Assembly: GCF_034670185.1 (NCBI RefSeq)
Contig: NZ_JAXMNY010000007.1
Span: forward strand, 53,397 to 117,396
Source: Nisaea sp.
GTDB lineage: Bacteria > Pseudomonadota > Alphaproteobacteria > Thalassobaculales > Thalassobaculaceae
DNA: 64,000 bases
Reading direction: 5' to 3'
Part shown: one piece after another, positions 8,605 to 15,082 of the stretch
Layout: the number at the start of each line of letters is the position of its first letter
Position numbering within the stretch: the first letter of the stretch is position 1
The notes under the pieces: model-generated
The model's input: the letters and a program-made list of their open reading frames with translations, nothing else
What the model was told of the DNA's origin: nothing
Database searches by the model: none
Made by a program: the position numbers and the translations under genes

Positions 8605-9447
8605 TCAGTTACGCAGCGCCGGTGTTTCGACCGAGAGGCCTTCACCACGCGATGCAAGATAGAGTTCAAGGGCGGTAAACTCGTCCGAGCCGCGTTTGAA
8701 CGGTGTTGCGCGGATATTGTCCATGCAACCTTTGAAGCGGCGGTGGATCGAGCCCATGCCCTGCCATTTCAGACGGTAGACAGGGAAGCCGTTGATCTGA
8801 CCCTGGCTGAGATGGTCAGCCCGGATCATGTTGCCGTAATTGTTCTCGTGGCAATGGGCGCATGACATATCGAGCTGGCCGACGCGGGTGTAATAGAGCT
8901 CTTTACCCCGCTTCCACCATTCGGCGGCCGGACCGTCGACCTTCACCTTTACAGGCATGCCACGGGATTGCAGGCCGATAAAGGCCGTCATCGCCACCAT
9001 CTCCTGGCTTTCCCATTTCCACGGTTTGGCCTTCTGATGCTCTTCGCGAGACCAGTTGATGTGATCCTCAAGCGCGAACAGTGTCTTCTTGCCCTCGTGC
9101 CATTTCGGCATTGAGGCCCTCAGGCCCTTCATGCTTTCAGCGGCATCGCCGTGGCAGTCCGCGCAGGATTTTCCATCCGCACCATCAGCCGTTTCCCACA
9201 GCTCCGAGCCGTATTCCGCGAAGATCATTGCCGGGTTCTCGAAATCGTCGGTCTGCAGCTCCTGTGTTTCGGCATTCCGGAACCGCCAGCCGGACAGGAT
9301 TTCTGACAGGGGCGAGTCCGCCGGTGCGTCCAGCTTGGTGACAAAGGCCTGACCGTCAACCACCAGTTCGGCATCTTCGTTGGCCAACGCCACGTTAGCC
9401 GTGGCCGCGAAGAGTCCAATGACTCCCATTGCCAAGAGTTTTTTCAT
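8605..9447 (-). CDS. soxA: SoxA diheme cytochrome c, L-cysteine S-thiosulfotransferase subunit
   Basis: 280 residues from the ATG at 9447, which has GGGAGG about eight bases upstream and a signal peptide MKKLLAMGVIGLF...ALA; the longer frame starts inside soxZ. Two CxxCH haem motifs are present, CADCH (95-99) and CAHCH (196-200), so this is the diheme form. Cys241 in RRFKGCMDN corresponds to the cysteine-persulfide ligand of the catalytic haem. Together with SoxX it couples thiosulfate to the Cys of SoxY. It directly follows soxZ (25-bp gap). Confidence 0.95.
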   Translation of the reverse strand: MKKLLAMGVIGLFAATANVALANEDAELVVDGQAFVTKLDAPADSPLSEILSGWRFRNAETQELQTDDFENPAMIFAEYGSELWETADGADGKSCADCHGDAAESMKGLRASMPKWHEGKKTLFALEDHINWSREEHQKAKPWKWESQEMVAMTAFIGLQSRGMPVKVKVDGPAAEWWKRGKELYYTRVGQLDMSCAHCHENNYGNMIRADHLSQGQINGFPVYRLKWQGMGSIHRRFKGCMDNIRATPFKRGSDEFTALELYLASRGEGLSVETPALRN

Positions 9448-9472
9448 GCCATCCTCCCATGTCTCCGTTCGT

Positions 9473-9802
9473 TCACGCGACGGAGATCTTTTTCTCGATG
9501 TCGTAGACGGAACCGTCATCATCGGTCCATTCGAACCGCATGGTTCCGGATTCCGTCAGCTTGACCGAGAACTCAACATAGGGGTTCGCGGCGACGGCAG
9601 GTTCCATGTCCATCCAGAACACATCCGTGCCGTTATATTTGGCGACGAACTTGTTGATGATCTTGCGCGGAATCAACTTGCCGGTCTTCCGGTCCTTGCG
9701 CTGACCCGACTCCATCGGATGACTGATCAGGGTCTTGATCGTGATTGCCTCACCGGCCTTGGCCTTTTTAGGCACTTTCACGCGGGGTTTGATATTCGCC
9801 AT
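9473..9802 (-). CDS. soxZ: SoxZ sulfur-carrier partner
   Basis: A 109-residue all-beta protein, the usual length, without its own signal peptide; SoxZ is normally exported together with SoxY. Typical segments are KAKAGEAITIKTLISHPMESG and the C-terminal FEWTDDDGSVYDIEKKI. It binds SoxY and presents the swinging arm to SoxXA, SoxB and SoxCD. The gap to soxY is 19 bp. Confidence 0.95.
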   Translation of the reverse strand: MANIKPRVKVPKKAKAGEAITIKTLISHPMESGQRKDRKTGKLIPRKIINKFVAKYNGTDVFWMDMEPAVAANPYVEFSVKLTESGTMRFEWTDDDGSVYDIEKKISVA

Positions 9803-9821
9803 GATTCTGTTTCCTCCGTCC

Positions 9822-10244
9822 TCAGCCGCCGCAGCCGCCGATCGTCACCTTCACTTCGCGCCGGGCCATTTTCGTCGATCCGTCCGCCATTTTCGCGACA
9901 GCCACGATATCCTGCGTGCCTGCCAGGCGGATCCGCGTAGACGCGCGGCTCTCGGCGCTGGCCTTGGTAAAGTGAAACGTTCCGACACCCGGACTCGGGT
10001 TCCCGGCCGCCAGGATCATGATCTCGGTCGCGCCCGCAGCGGCCACTTCGATCGGCACGGTGTTACCGTTCTCGGCAATTTCCGGAGCGCCGATCTCGAC
10101 ACCACCGGTTTCCGGCATGCCGCCGGCAAATTTCTTGATAGCCGCCTCTACCGCATCTTCACTTGCGTTAGCCGGCACCTGAATCAGGCCGACCGCGGCA
10201 AGTCCGGCGGCAAGCGCGAACATGTCACGCCTTGTCATCTGCAT
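9822..10244 (-). CDS. soxY: SoxY sulfur-carrier protein
   Basis: 140 residues ending in the diagnostic GGCGG swinging arm, whose cysteine carries all pathway intermediates. The N-terminus is a twin-arginine type signal (MTRRDMFALAAGLAAVGL, cleavage near residue 28), which normally exports the SoxYZ pair. It lies between soxX (58-bp gap) and soxZ. Confidence 0.96.
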   Translation of the reverse strand: MQMTRRDMFALAAGLAAVGLIQVPANASEDAVEAAIKKFAGGMPETGGVEIGAPEIAENGNTVPIEVAAAGATEIMILAAGNPSPGVGTFHFTKASAESRASTRIRLAGTQDIVAVAKMADGSTKMARREVKVTIGGCGG

Positions 10245-10302
10245 TGGGCATTCCTCCGTTTATCGTAGCGTCGCGGGGACACATATGGCCCACCGCCCGG
10301 CT

Positions 10303-10761
10303 TTATTCCTCTTTCAACGTCATCAGGTAAGCGACGACATCTTCAACCTGCTGAGCCGTCAGAACCGTCTTGCCTGCAAATTTCTTGGCGACCCTATTGA
10401 GGCCGGCATCACGGTAGAAACCGGGCATGATGGTTTCCGGCGAAAGCGCTTCCTTGGAATTGACGACAATCGCCCGAAGCTCAGCCGCGGACCAGCGACC
10501 GGCCACCCCGTCGAGAGGCGGGCCCACTTCGCCGTGATAGGGCTGATCGGCCATCTTGGAATTCGCATGGCAAGCCAAGCAATTACCAAGCTTGCGGCCC
10601 ATGAACCACTGACGCCCCTTGTCGGGATCGCCCGGCTTGTCGGTCAGCGCTTGCGCAACCGTACCATCGACGATCTTCACGTCCGCGGGTTTGACCGTCT
10701 CGGCCGAGACGCCTGAAACACCAAGCATCAATGCCAGCACGGTGGTGACAGCAATTCTCAT
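10303..10761 (-). CDS. soxX: SoxX monoheme cytochrome c
   Basis: 152 residues from the ATG at 10761, preceded by GGGAGGAG at good spacing; six codons upstream in the same frame is a poorer start. The signal peptide ends near SGVSA-E. One haem site, CLACH (61-65), and a later Met-containing segment (ETIMPGFY) provide the haem ligands. SoxX is the electron-accepting subunit of the SoxXA complex. It is the first gene after a 158-bp intergenic region that carries a long inverted repeat, so it probably begins the soxXYZABCDEF transcript, as in Paracoccus. Confidence 0.95.
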   Translation of the reverse strand: MRIAVTTVLALMLGVSGVSAETVKPADVKIVDGTVAQALTDKPGDPDKGRQWFMGRKLGNCLACHANSKMADQPYHGEVGPPLDGVAGRWSAAELRAIVVNSKEALSPETIMPGFYRDAGLNRVAKKFAGKTVLTAQQVEDVVAYLMTLKEE

Positions 10762-10840
10762 CACCGAATCTCCTCCCATTTTTTTGTCGGGCAGCGCTTT
10801 GGCTGACCTTTAAATTTAGGAGACCGGAAAATTCGTTTGG

Positions 10841-10880
10841 ACGCAACAACAAATTCATATCTTTGAATTTGTTGTTGCGT
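10841..10880. promoter_or_regulatory. Candidate SoxR/SqrR-type operator upstream of soxX
   Basis: A perfect 17-bp inverted repeat: ACGCAACAACAAATTCA at 10841-10857 and its exact complement at 10864-10880, with a six-base centre. The core reads ATTC-N8-GAAT, the pattern reported for SqrR-type persulfide-responsive repressors. It lies about 80-120 bases before soxX. A similar core occurs at the soxV/soxS promoter. The stem could also slow transcription coming from soxVW. Confidence 0.75.
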
Positions 10881-10919
10881 TACAGGCATCTGCCATCCTG
10901 AAGCAGCATCCGGTCGTTC

Positions 10920-11486
10920 CTACTGCGTCTTCTGCTGTTCCAGGAACCGGCGGGCATGATACTTCTGGAAGTGCTCCTCGCCCTCGTAACCTTTCTCCCG
11001 GACCCAGCCGAACATGTTCAGAGTCGTCCATTTTCCGAAGGCTCCGGGCATGGTCGCGACAGCCGATTGCCCGGCATTATCGCCTTCGGGAACCTGTTCA
11101 GGCATGAAGAGAATCGTTGGCGTGAACACCACGCCCCACCGTTTTGCCATATCTTTTTCCGGCAACGCCGTGCCATCAAGGTCGGTTACTTCCTCGTCGC
11201 CGAAAAGATTGTACTGAACCACGACGAAATTCGACTTGATGAACTCGACCACGTCCGGGTCGGACAAAGGCCCCTCGTGCAATTGCTTGCAATAGATGCA
11301 GCCGCGTTGCTCGAAGATCATGGCCAGCCGCTTGCCCTGGCTTTCGGCATCCGCGATATCCTCAGCCACATCCTTAAAAGAGACTGTAAACCAAGGCTTC
11401 TTGTGAAGCCCGTCCTCACCGACCTCGGCCAATGCCGGGTGAATGATCAGCAATACTACGAGAAGTCCAAAAATCACACGCGTCAT
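10920..11486 (-). CDS. soxW: SoxW periplasmic thioredoxin
   Basis: 188 residues from the ATG at 11486, where a signal peptide (MTRVIFGLLVVLLIIHPALA) begins; the longer frame upstream overlaps soxV and has no signal. The thioredoxin-fold active site is CIYC (63-66) after FEQRG, with the cis-proline loop GVVFTPTILF later. It receives electrons from the membrane protein SoxV, 11 bp upstream, and reduces periplasmic Sox components such as SoxYZ. It closes the first transcript segment before the soxX operator region. Confidence 0.9.
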   Translation of the reverse strand: MTRVIFGLLVVLLIIHPALAEVGEDGLHKKPWFTVSFKDVAEDIADAESQGKRLAMIFEQRGCIYCKQLHEGPLSDPDVVEFIKSNFVVVQYNLFGDEEVTDLDGTALPEKDMAKRWGVVFTPTILFMPEQVPEGDNAGQSAVATMPGAFGKWTTLNMFGWVREKGYEGEEHFQKYHARRFLEQQKTQ

Positions 11487-11497
11487 GTCTTGTCTCC

Positions 11498-12232
11498 TCA
11501 TCCGATGGTTCCGAATACCGGGAATGTGTCGATCATCCATTGGGCGATAACGCCGACCGTGTTGGTCCCGATCAGGATCGCAAAGACCAGCAGCGTGGCG
11601 CCAATGCCTTTCTCGACAATCGCAACGTAGCGGCGGACCGACTTCATCCACGTCATGAAAGGCCCAAAGAAGAAGCCCGCGAGGACGAATGGCATGGTCA
11701 TGCCGAGGCCGTAACCAAACAGCAGGAAAGCACCTTGCTGGACCGTTTCAGCGGCTCCCGCACTGAACAGGATCATCGCCAGAACCGGGCCGACGCATGG
11801 CGTCCAGCCAAAAGCAAACGCCAGACCAACCAAGTAGGGGCCGATCATCCCGGCTGGCGCCGCGACATCCATCCGGGCCTGCCGGTACAACAGCGGGATT
11901 TTTACCCACCCAAGGAAATGCAGCCCCATCGCCGCGATCACGGCCGCCGCGACGTAGCGCAAGATATCGAAATACTCGCGCAGCTGCTGTCCGAAGACCG
12001 ACGCGCTGGCACCAAGCCCGACAAAGACGGTAATCACCCCCGCCGAGAACAAAATAGCGGACAACACAACCTTCCGGCGCGCGGCGCCGTCGCTCTCCTG
12101 CTCTTCGAGCTCGTTCATCGAAACCCCGGCAATATAGCAGAGATAGAACGGGACGATCGGCAGGATGCAGGGTGTCAGGAAGGATGCCAGTCCGGCGATG
12201 AAAGCACCGCCAATTCCTATGTCGAAGCCCAT
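11498..12232 (-). CDS. soxV: SoxV, CcdA/DsbD-type membrane electron transporter
   Basis: A 244-residue protein with six predicted membrane segments. The redox cysteines are in FLTPCILPIVPF (Cys22) and GWTPCVGPV (Cys146), the signature of the CcdA/DsbD-beta family. It carries thiol reducing power from cytoplasmic thioredoxin across the membrane to SoxW and probably SoxS. It is the first gene of the minus-strand sox run, divergent from soxS with an 83-bp gap that holds an operator-like repeat. Confidence 0.93.
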   Translation of the reverse strand: MGFDIGIGGAFIAGLASFLTPCILPIVPFYLCYIAGVSMNELEEQESDGAARRKVVLSAILFSAGVITVFVGLGASASVFGQQLREYFDILRYVAAAVIAAMGLHFLGWVKIPLLYRQARMDVAAPAGMIGPYLVGLAFAFGWTPCVGPVLAMILFSAGAAETVQQGAFLLFGYGLGMTMPFVLAGFFFGPFMTWMKSVRRYVAIVEKGIGATLLVFAILIGTNTVGVIAQWMIDTFPVFGTIG

Positions 12233-12270
12233 TTTGAGCCCATTTTCTGTTCTTCCACGTGCGTTTCCCC

Positions 12271-12286
12271 GACCGCACTTGCGGTC
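12271..12286. promoter_or_regulatory. Palindrome GACCGCA-ct-TGCGGTC in the soxV/soxS intergenic region
   Basis: A perfect 7-bp inverted repeat with a two-base centre abuts the SqrR-like operator and overlaps the soxS -35 element. It may bind a second regulator or be chance; no known family motif was recognised. Confidence 0.4.
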
Positions 12287-12307
12287 AACACATTCTCACA
12301 TTAGAAT
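12279..12307 (+). promoter_or_regulatory. Predicted sigma-70 promoter of soxS
   Basis: TTGCGG at 12279-12284 and TAGAAT at 12302-12307 are separated by 17 bases. The -10 element lies inside the repressor-like repeat, so repressor binding would block RNA polymerase. Transcription would start around 12313-12316, at or next to the soxS ATG, implying a leaderless or nearly leaderless message. Confidence 0.55.
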
Positions 12308-12312
12308 TTGTT
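12287..12312. promoter_or_regulatory. Candidate SoxR/SqrR-type operator between soxV and soxS
   Basis: Inverted repeat AACACATTCT (12287-12296) and AGAATTTGTT (12303-12312), nine of ten positions matching, with a six-base centre. The core is ATTC-N8-GAAT (12292-12307), as in the soxX repeat. The position overlapping the soxS -10 element fits repression of both divergent transcripts. Confidence 0.75.
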
Positions 12313-12315
12313 ATT

Positions 12316-12735
12316 ATGTTCCATGCTCCACTGCGACAAAGCAAGAACTTGTTGGCGGCAGCTGCGATGGCAGTGCTTGCCATGAGTCTTGCCAGCCATA
12401 CCGCACCGGCCGCCGCTGGCAACGAGTTGCTCATGGTTGAACAGACGGGCTGTGAATGGTGCGAGGCCTGGAATGAAGAAATCGGCGGAATCTATCATCT
12501 GACGGACGAGGGTAAACGCGCGCCGTTGCGCCGACAGGACCTGTTCGATACCTGGCCAGCCGACATAACGATCAAGGGATCGGTGCACTTCACGCCGACC
12601 TTCATTTTACTGGACAACGGAACGGAGACCGGCCGGATCGAAGGCTATCCGGGCGATGATTTCTTCTGGCCGATGCTCGTCCGGCTCCTCGACAAAAACA
12701 AGCGGACAAACCCGCCCAAGGAAGGAAACGACTGA
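12316..12735 (+). CDS. soxS: SoxS periplasmic thioredoxin-like protein
   Basis: 139 residues from the ATG at 12316, giving a signal peptide (MFHAPLRQSKNLLAAAAMAV...APAAAG). The upstream extension of the frame would run through the operator and promoter and is unlikely. Active site CEWC (46-49) follows VEQTG; a cis-Pro loop VHFTPTFILL follows. SoxS reactivates periplasmic Sox proteins in Paracoccus. No Shine-Dalgarno sequence precedes the ATG, which agrees with a leaderless start. The stop overlaps the next gene's start (TGATG). Confidence 0.85.
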   Translation: MFHAPLRQSKNLLAAAAMAVLAMSLASHTAPAAAGNELLMVEQTGCEWCEAWNEEIGGIYHLTDEGKRAPLRRQDLFDTWPADITIKGSVHFTPTFILLDNGTETGRIEGYPGDDFFWPMLVRLLDKNKRTNPPKEGND

Positions 12736-13250
12736 TGAAAAAGACCATTCTTGCATGTGCCGCCCTAGCCACCCTGCTGGCGCTCACACCGTTCCATCCT
12801 TCAAAAGCTCAGAACGCCGAAGCACTTGTTACTTACGAGTCGATGAAGCCCGAGGTCGCCCTCAATCTCGCGCAAGCCGCACTGAAGATTTGCAGTGAGG
12901 CCGGCTATCAGGTGGCTGTTGCCGTTGTCGACCGGACGGGCCTGACCCAGGTTCTCCTGCGAGACCGTTTCGCCGGGCCGCACACAGTATCAACAGCGAC
13001 CCGCAAGGCCTGGACCGCAGTGAGTTTCCGCGCGTCGACTTTGGAATTGTCTACGCTGGTACAGACCGATGCCGTGATGGCGCAGCTGCCTAACATCACC
13101 AACGCCCTCGTCCTCGGCGGCGGCGTCCCGGTTCTGGCTGCCGGCAAAATTATTGGCGGGATTGGGATCTCTGGCGCACCCGGTGCCGATCTGGATGATG
13201 ATTGTGCCCAAAAGGCTATTGAAACCATCCAGGATTTCCTAGATTTCTAA
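12735..13250 (+). CDS. Exported GlcG/HbpS-like (DUF336) protein
   Basis: 171 residues with a signal peptide (MKKTILACAALATLLAL...SKA). The mature part shows GlcG/HbpS-family features: ALKICSEAGYQVAVAVVDRTG near the start, a Gly-rich turn LVLGGGVPVLAAGKIIGGIGISG and the C-terminal DDDCAQKAIETI. Members bind haem or cobalamin-like ligands or have no known role. It overlaps soxS by TGATG and precedes the ArsR regulator, so it is part of the sox regulatory operon. Its role there is unknown; a periplasmic haem- or redox-linked accessory function for the many Sox cytochromes is only a guess. Confidence 0.85.
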   Translation: MKKTILACAALATLLALTPFHPSKAQNAEALVTYESMKPEVALNLAQAALKICSEAGYQVAVAVVDRTGLTQVLLRDRFAGPHTVSTATRKAWTAVSFRASTLELSTLVQTDAVMAQLPNITNALVLGGGVPVLAAGKIIGGIGISGAPGADLDDDCAQKAIETIQDFLDF

Positions 13251-13275
13251 CAGCCTCACAATTGGAGCCTACCTA

Positions 13276-13626
13276 ATGCCCTTGCCTGTTTTGGACAAAA
13301 CCGCGACCGACGCCGAGATCGATGTCATGATCGAGAACGCGACGCATGCGACAGAGTTCATGAAAGCACTGGCACATGAAGGTCGGCTCCTGATTCTTTG
13401 TCAGCTGGCCACGGGTGAGAAATCCGTGACCGAGCTGGAAGAATTGCTCTCCTCCCGGCAAGCTGCTGTCTCACAGCAGCTTGCCCGGCTCCGGCTGGAA
13501 GGCCTGGTCAATCACCGTCGCGAAGGCAAGACGATCTATTACAGCCTGAAGGACGAACGGGCGATCCGTATGATCGAGTTGCTCTACGACATGTTCTGCA
13601 AGGAAGAGCTCGTCCTCGGAGCCTAG
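13276..13626 (+). CDS. soxR: ArsR-family sulfide/persulfide-responsive repressor (SoxR/SqrR/BigR type)
   Basis: A 116-residue winged-helix regulator. The recognition helix region reads SSRQAAVSQQLARLRLEGLV, followed by the beta wing HRREGKTIYYSL. Two cysteines, Cys42 (LILCQLA) and Cys108 (DMFCKEE), are 66 residues apart, exactly as in the SqrR/BigR repressors where they form a sulfur-bridged crosslink on exposure to sulfane sulfur. It should repress the two sox transcripts until persulfide appears, through the ATTC-N8-GAAT repeats near 12300 and 10860. It lies in the soxS operon, 25 bp after the GlcG-like gene. Confidence 0.92.
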   Translation: MPLPVLDKTATDAEIDVMIENATHATEFMKALAHEGRLLILCQLATGEKSVTELEELLSSRQAAVSQQLARLRLEGLVNHRREGKTIYYSLKDERAIRMIELLYDMFCKEELVLGA

Positions 13627-13676
13627 GTATTCGGGGGCGATGCACCCCTTAAAAAGCTCAGGTCGACACCCAGCGC

Positions 13677-14816
13677 GTGACGCGCCACACTCCCCCGATG
13701 TTTGCACTCTCCGATACAGCCGCCGTGACCCTGATCGGCTTTGCGACCGGCGCTGTTCTGGGCCTTGCCGCCAGGATTCCGCGTTTCTGTACCCTCGGTG
13801 CGATCGAAGACGCGCTCTATGGCGGAAACCGCGACCGGATCATGATGTGGCCGATGGCTATAGGGGTCGCGGTCGCTGCAACGGCCGTTCTTGCGGCACT
13901 CGGGTGGGCAACGATCGAAAACTCCGCTTTTTTCAGGTACGAATTCAGCCTCTCCGCGTCGATCATCGGCGGCCTGATGTTCGGTATCGGCATGGCGCTC
14001 GCCGGGAATTGCGGTTTTGGTGCTCTGGCGCGTGTCGGCGGCGGCGATATCCGCTCGGTCCTGATCGTCCTGGTCATCGGCATCGCCGCCTATATGGCCG
14101 CAGTCGGCCCCCTGGCAGAACTCCGCACGACACTGTTCCCGCGGACCGAAGCGGCGCATCCGGGTTCCGGGTCCATTGCCGGTTTCATCGCGGAACATAC
14201 CGGCATTTCAGCGCTCTACATCGCGCTGGCCCTCGCCGTTCTGCTGATCGCGCCCGCACTCACCGACCCGCATTTCATCAGCAACCGCTCCGCCGTCATC
14301 TGGTCCGTCCTGATCGGACTGTCCTGCAGCGCAGCCTGGTGGGGCACCAGTTACGTCGCGCATACCGGGTTCGAGCACGTTCCTGTTGAATCCCACAGCT
14401 TCACGATGCCACTCGGCGAAATCGTCCTGCAGGTCATGGGGGTTGGCGGTCCATTCGGCGGGTTCTCTGTTGGATCGGTTTCCGGCGTCCTGTGCGGCGC
14501 TCTGCTCGGCGCCCGCATACGGAAACAGTTCCACTGGGAAGCCTGCGACGACCCGGGTGAGCTGCGCCGCCAGATCTTCGGTGCGGTCCTCATGGGCTTT
14601 GGCGGCGTGATCGCGCTCGGTTGTTCCGTCGGACAGGGCCTTTCCGCATTTTCCGTACTGGCCTGGAGCGCTCCGGTGACAGCCGCATCAATCGGTGTCG
14701 GCGCCATTATCGGATTACGCTATCTGGTGGAGGGAAGCCGGATGGCCGACGCCGTGTTACTCCCCTTCCAGAATCTTCTTTCCCTGTTCCGTCGCGGGCC
14801 GAGATCTCGCTCCTGA
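13677..14816 (+). CDS. YeeE/YedE-family transporter (SoxT-like)
   Basis: 379 residues from a GTG at 13677; an ATG at 13698 (MFALSDTAA) is an equally possible start, as neither has a strong ribosome site. Nine or so membrane helices carry family motifs RIPRFCTLGAIEDALYGG, GMALAGNCGFGALARVGGGD and GFGGVIALGCSVGQGLSAFS with their cysteines. Adjacent to the persulfide repressor, it may import a sulfur species that the regulator senses or that feeds sulfur metabolism. The paralogue at 1270-2349 lies at the far end of the cluster; the two are clearly diverged rather than recent copies. Confidence 0.88.
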   Translation: MTRHTPPMFALSDTAAVTLIGFATGAVLGLAARIPRFCTLGAIEDALYGGNRDRIMMWPMAIGVAVAATAVLAALGWATIENSAFFRYEFSLSASIIGGLMFGIGMALAGNCGFGALARVGGGDIRSVLIVLVIGIAAYMAAVGPLAELRTTLFPRTEAAHPGSGSIAGFIAEHTGISALYIALALAVLLIAPALTDPHFISNRSAVIWSVLIGLSCSAAWWGTSYVAHTGFEHVPVESHSFTMPLGEIVLQVMGVGGPFGGFSVGSVSGVLCGALLGARIRKQFHWEACDDPGELRRQIFGAVLMGFGGVIALGCSVGQGLSAFSVLAWSAPVTAASIGVGAIIGLRYLVEGSRMADAVLLPFQNLLSLFRRGPRSRS

Positions 14817-15029
14817 AATACCTATATCCAGTGCCGTCACACCAATAAGCGGCGTCATTTCTCCGCTTCATATTTGAATTGTCAAAGATTTCCTCGTACC
14901 TATGCAGGTCGGCCCGACAAAACCGTTCGAATTCTGAACCTGAACGGCTCGGATCGGGAGCCCAGATGAAGCAAAGCGGACATTGCGGACATAGTCACGT
15001 GAGCCCCCGGAAGCTGAGACGGGTTGGAA

Positions 15030-15051
15030 TTAGCCAGACGGCACTGGCTAA
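15030..15051. promoter_or_regulatory. Inverted repeat upstream of the helicase gene
   Basis: TTAGCCAG (15030-15037) and CTGGCTAA (15044-15051) form a perfect 8-bp dyad with a six-base centre, 32 bases before the helicase ATG. It is placed like an operator or a 5'-UTR hairpin. The rest of 14817-15082 holds no gene I can support. Confidence 0.4.
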
Positions 15052-15082
15052 CCACTTATAAAAGAAAGAATAGTTTTAAGTC

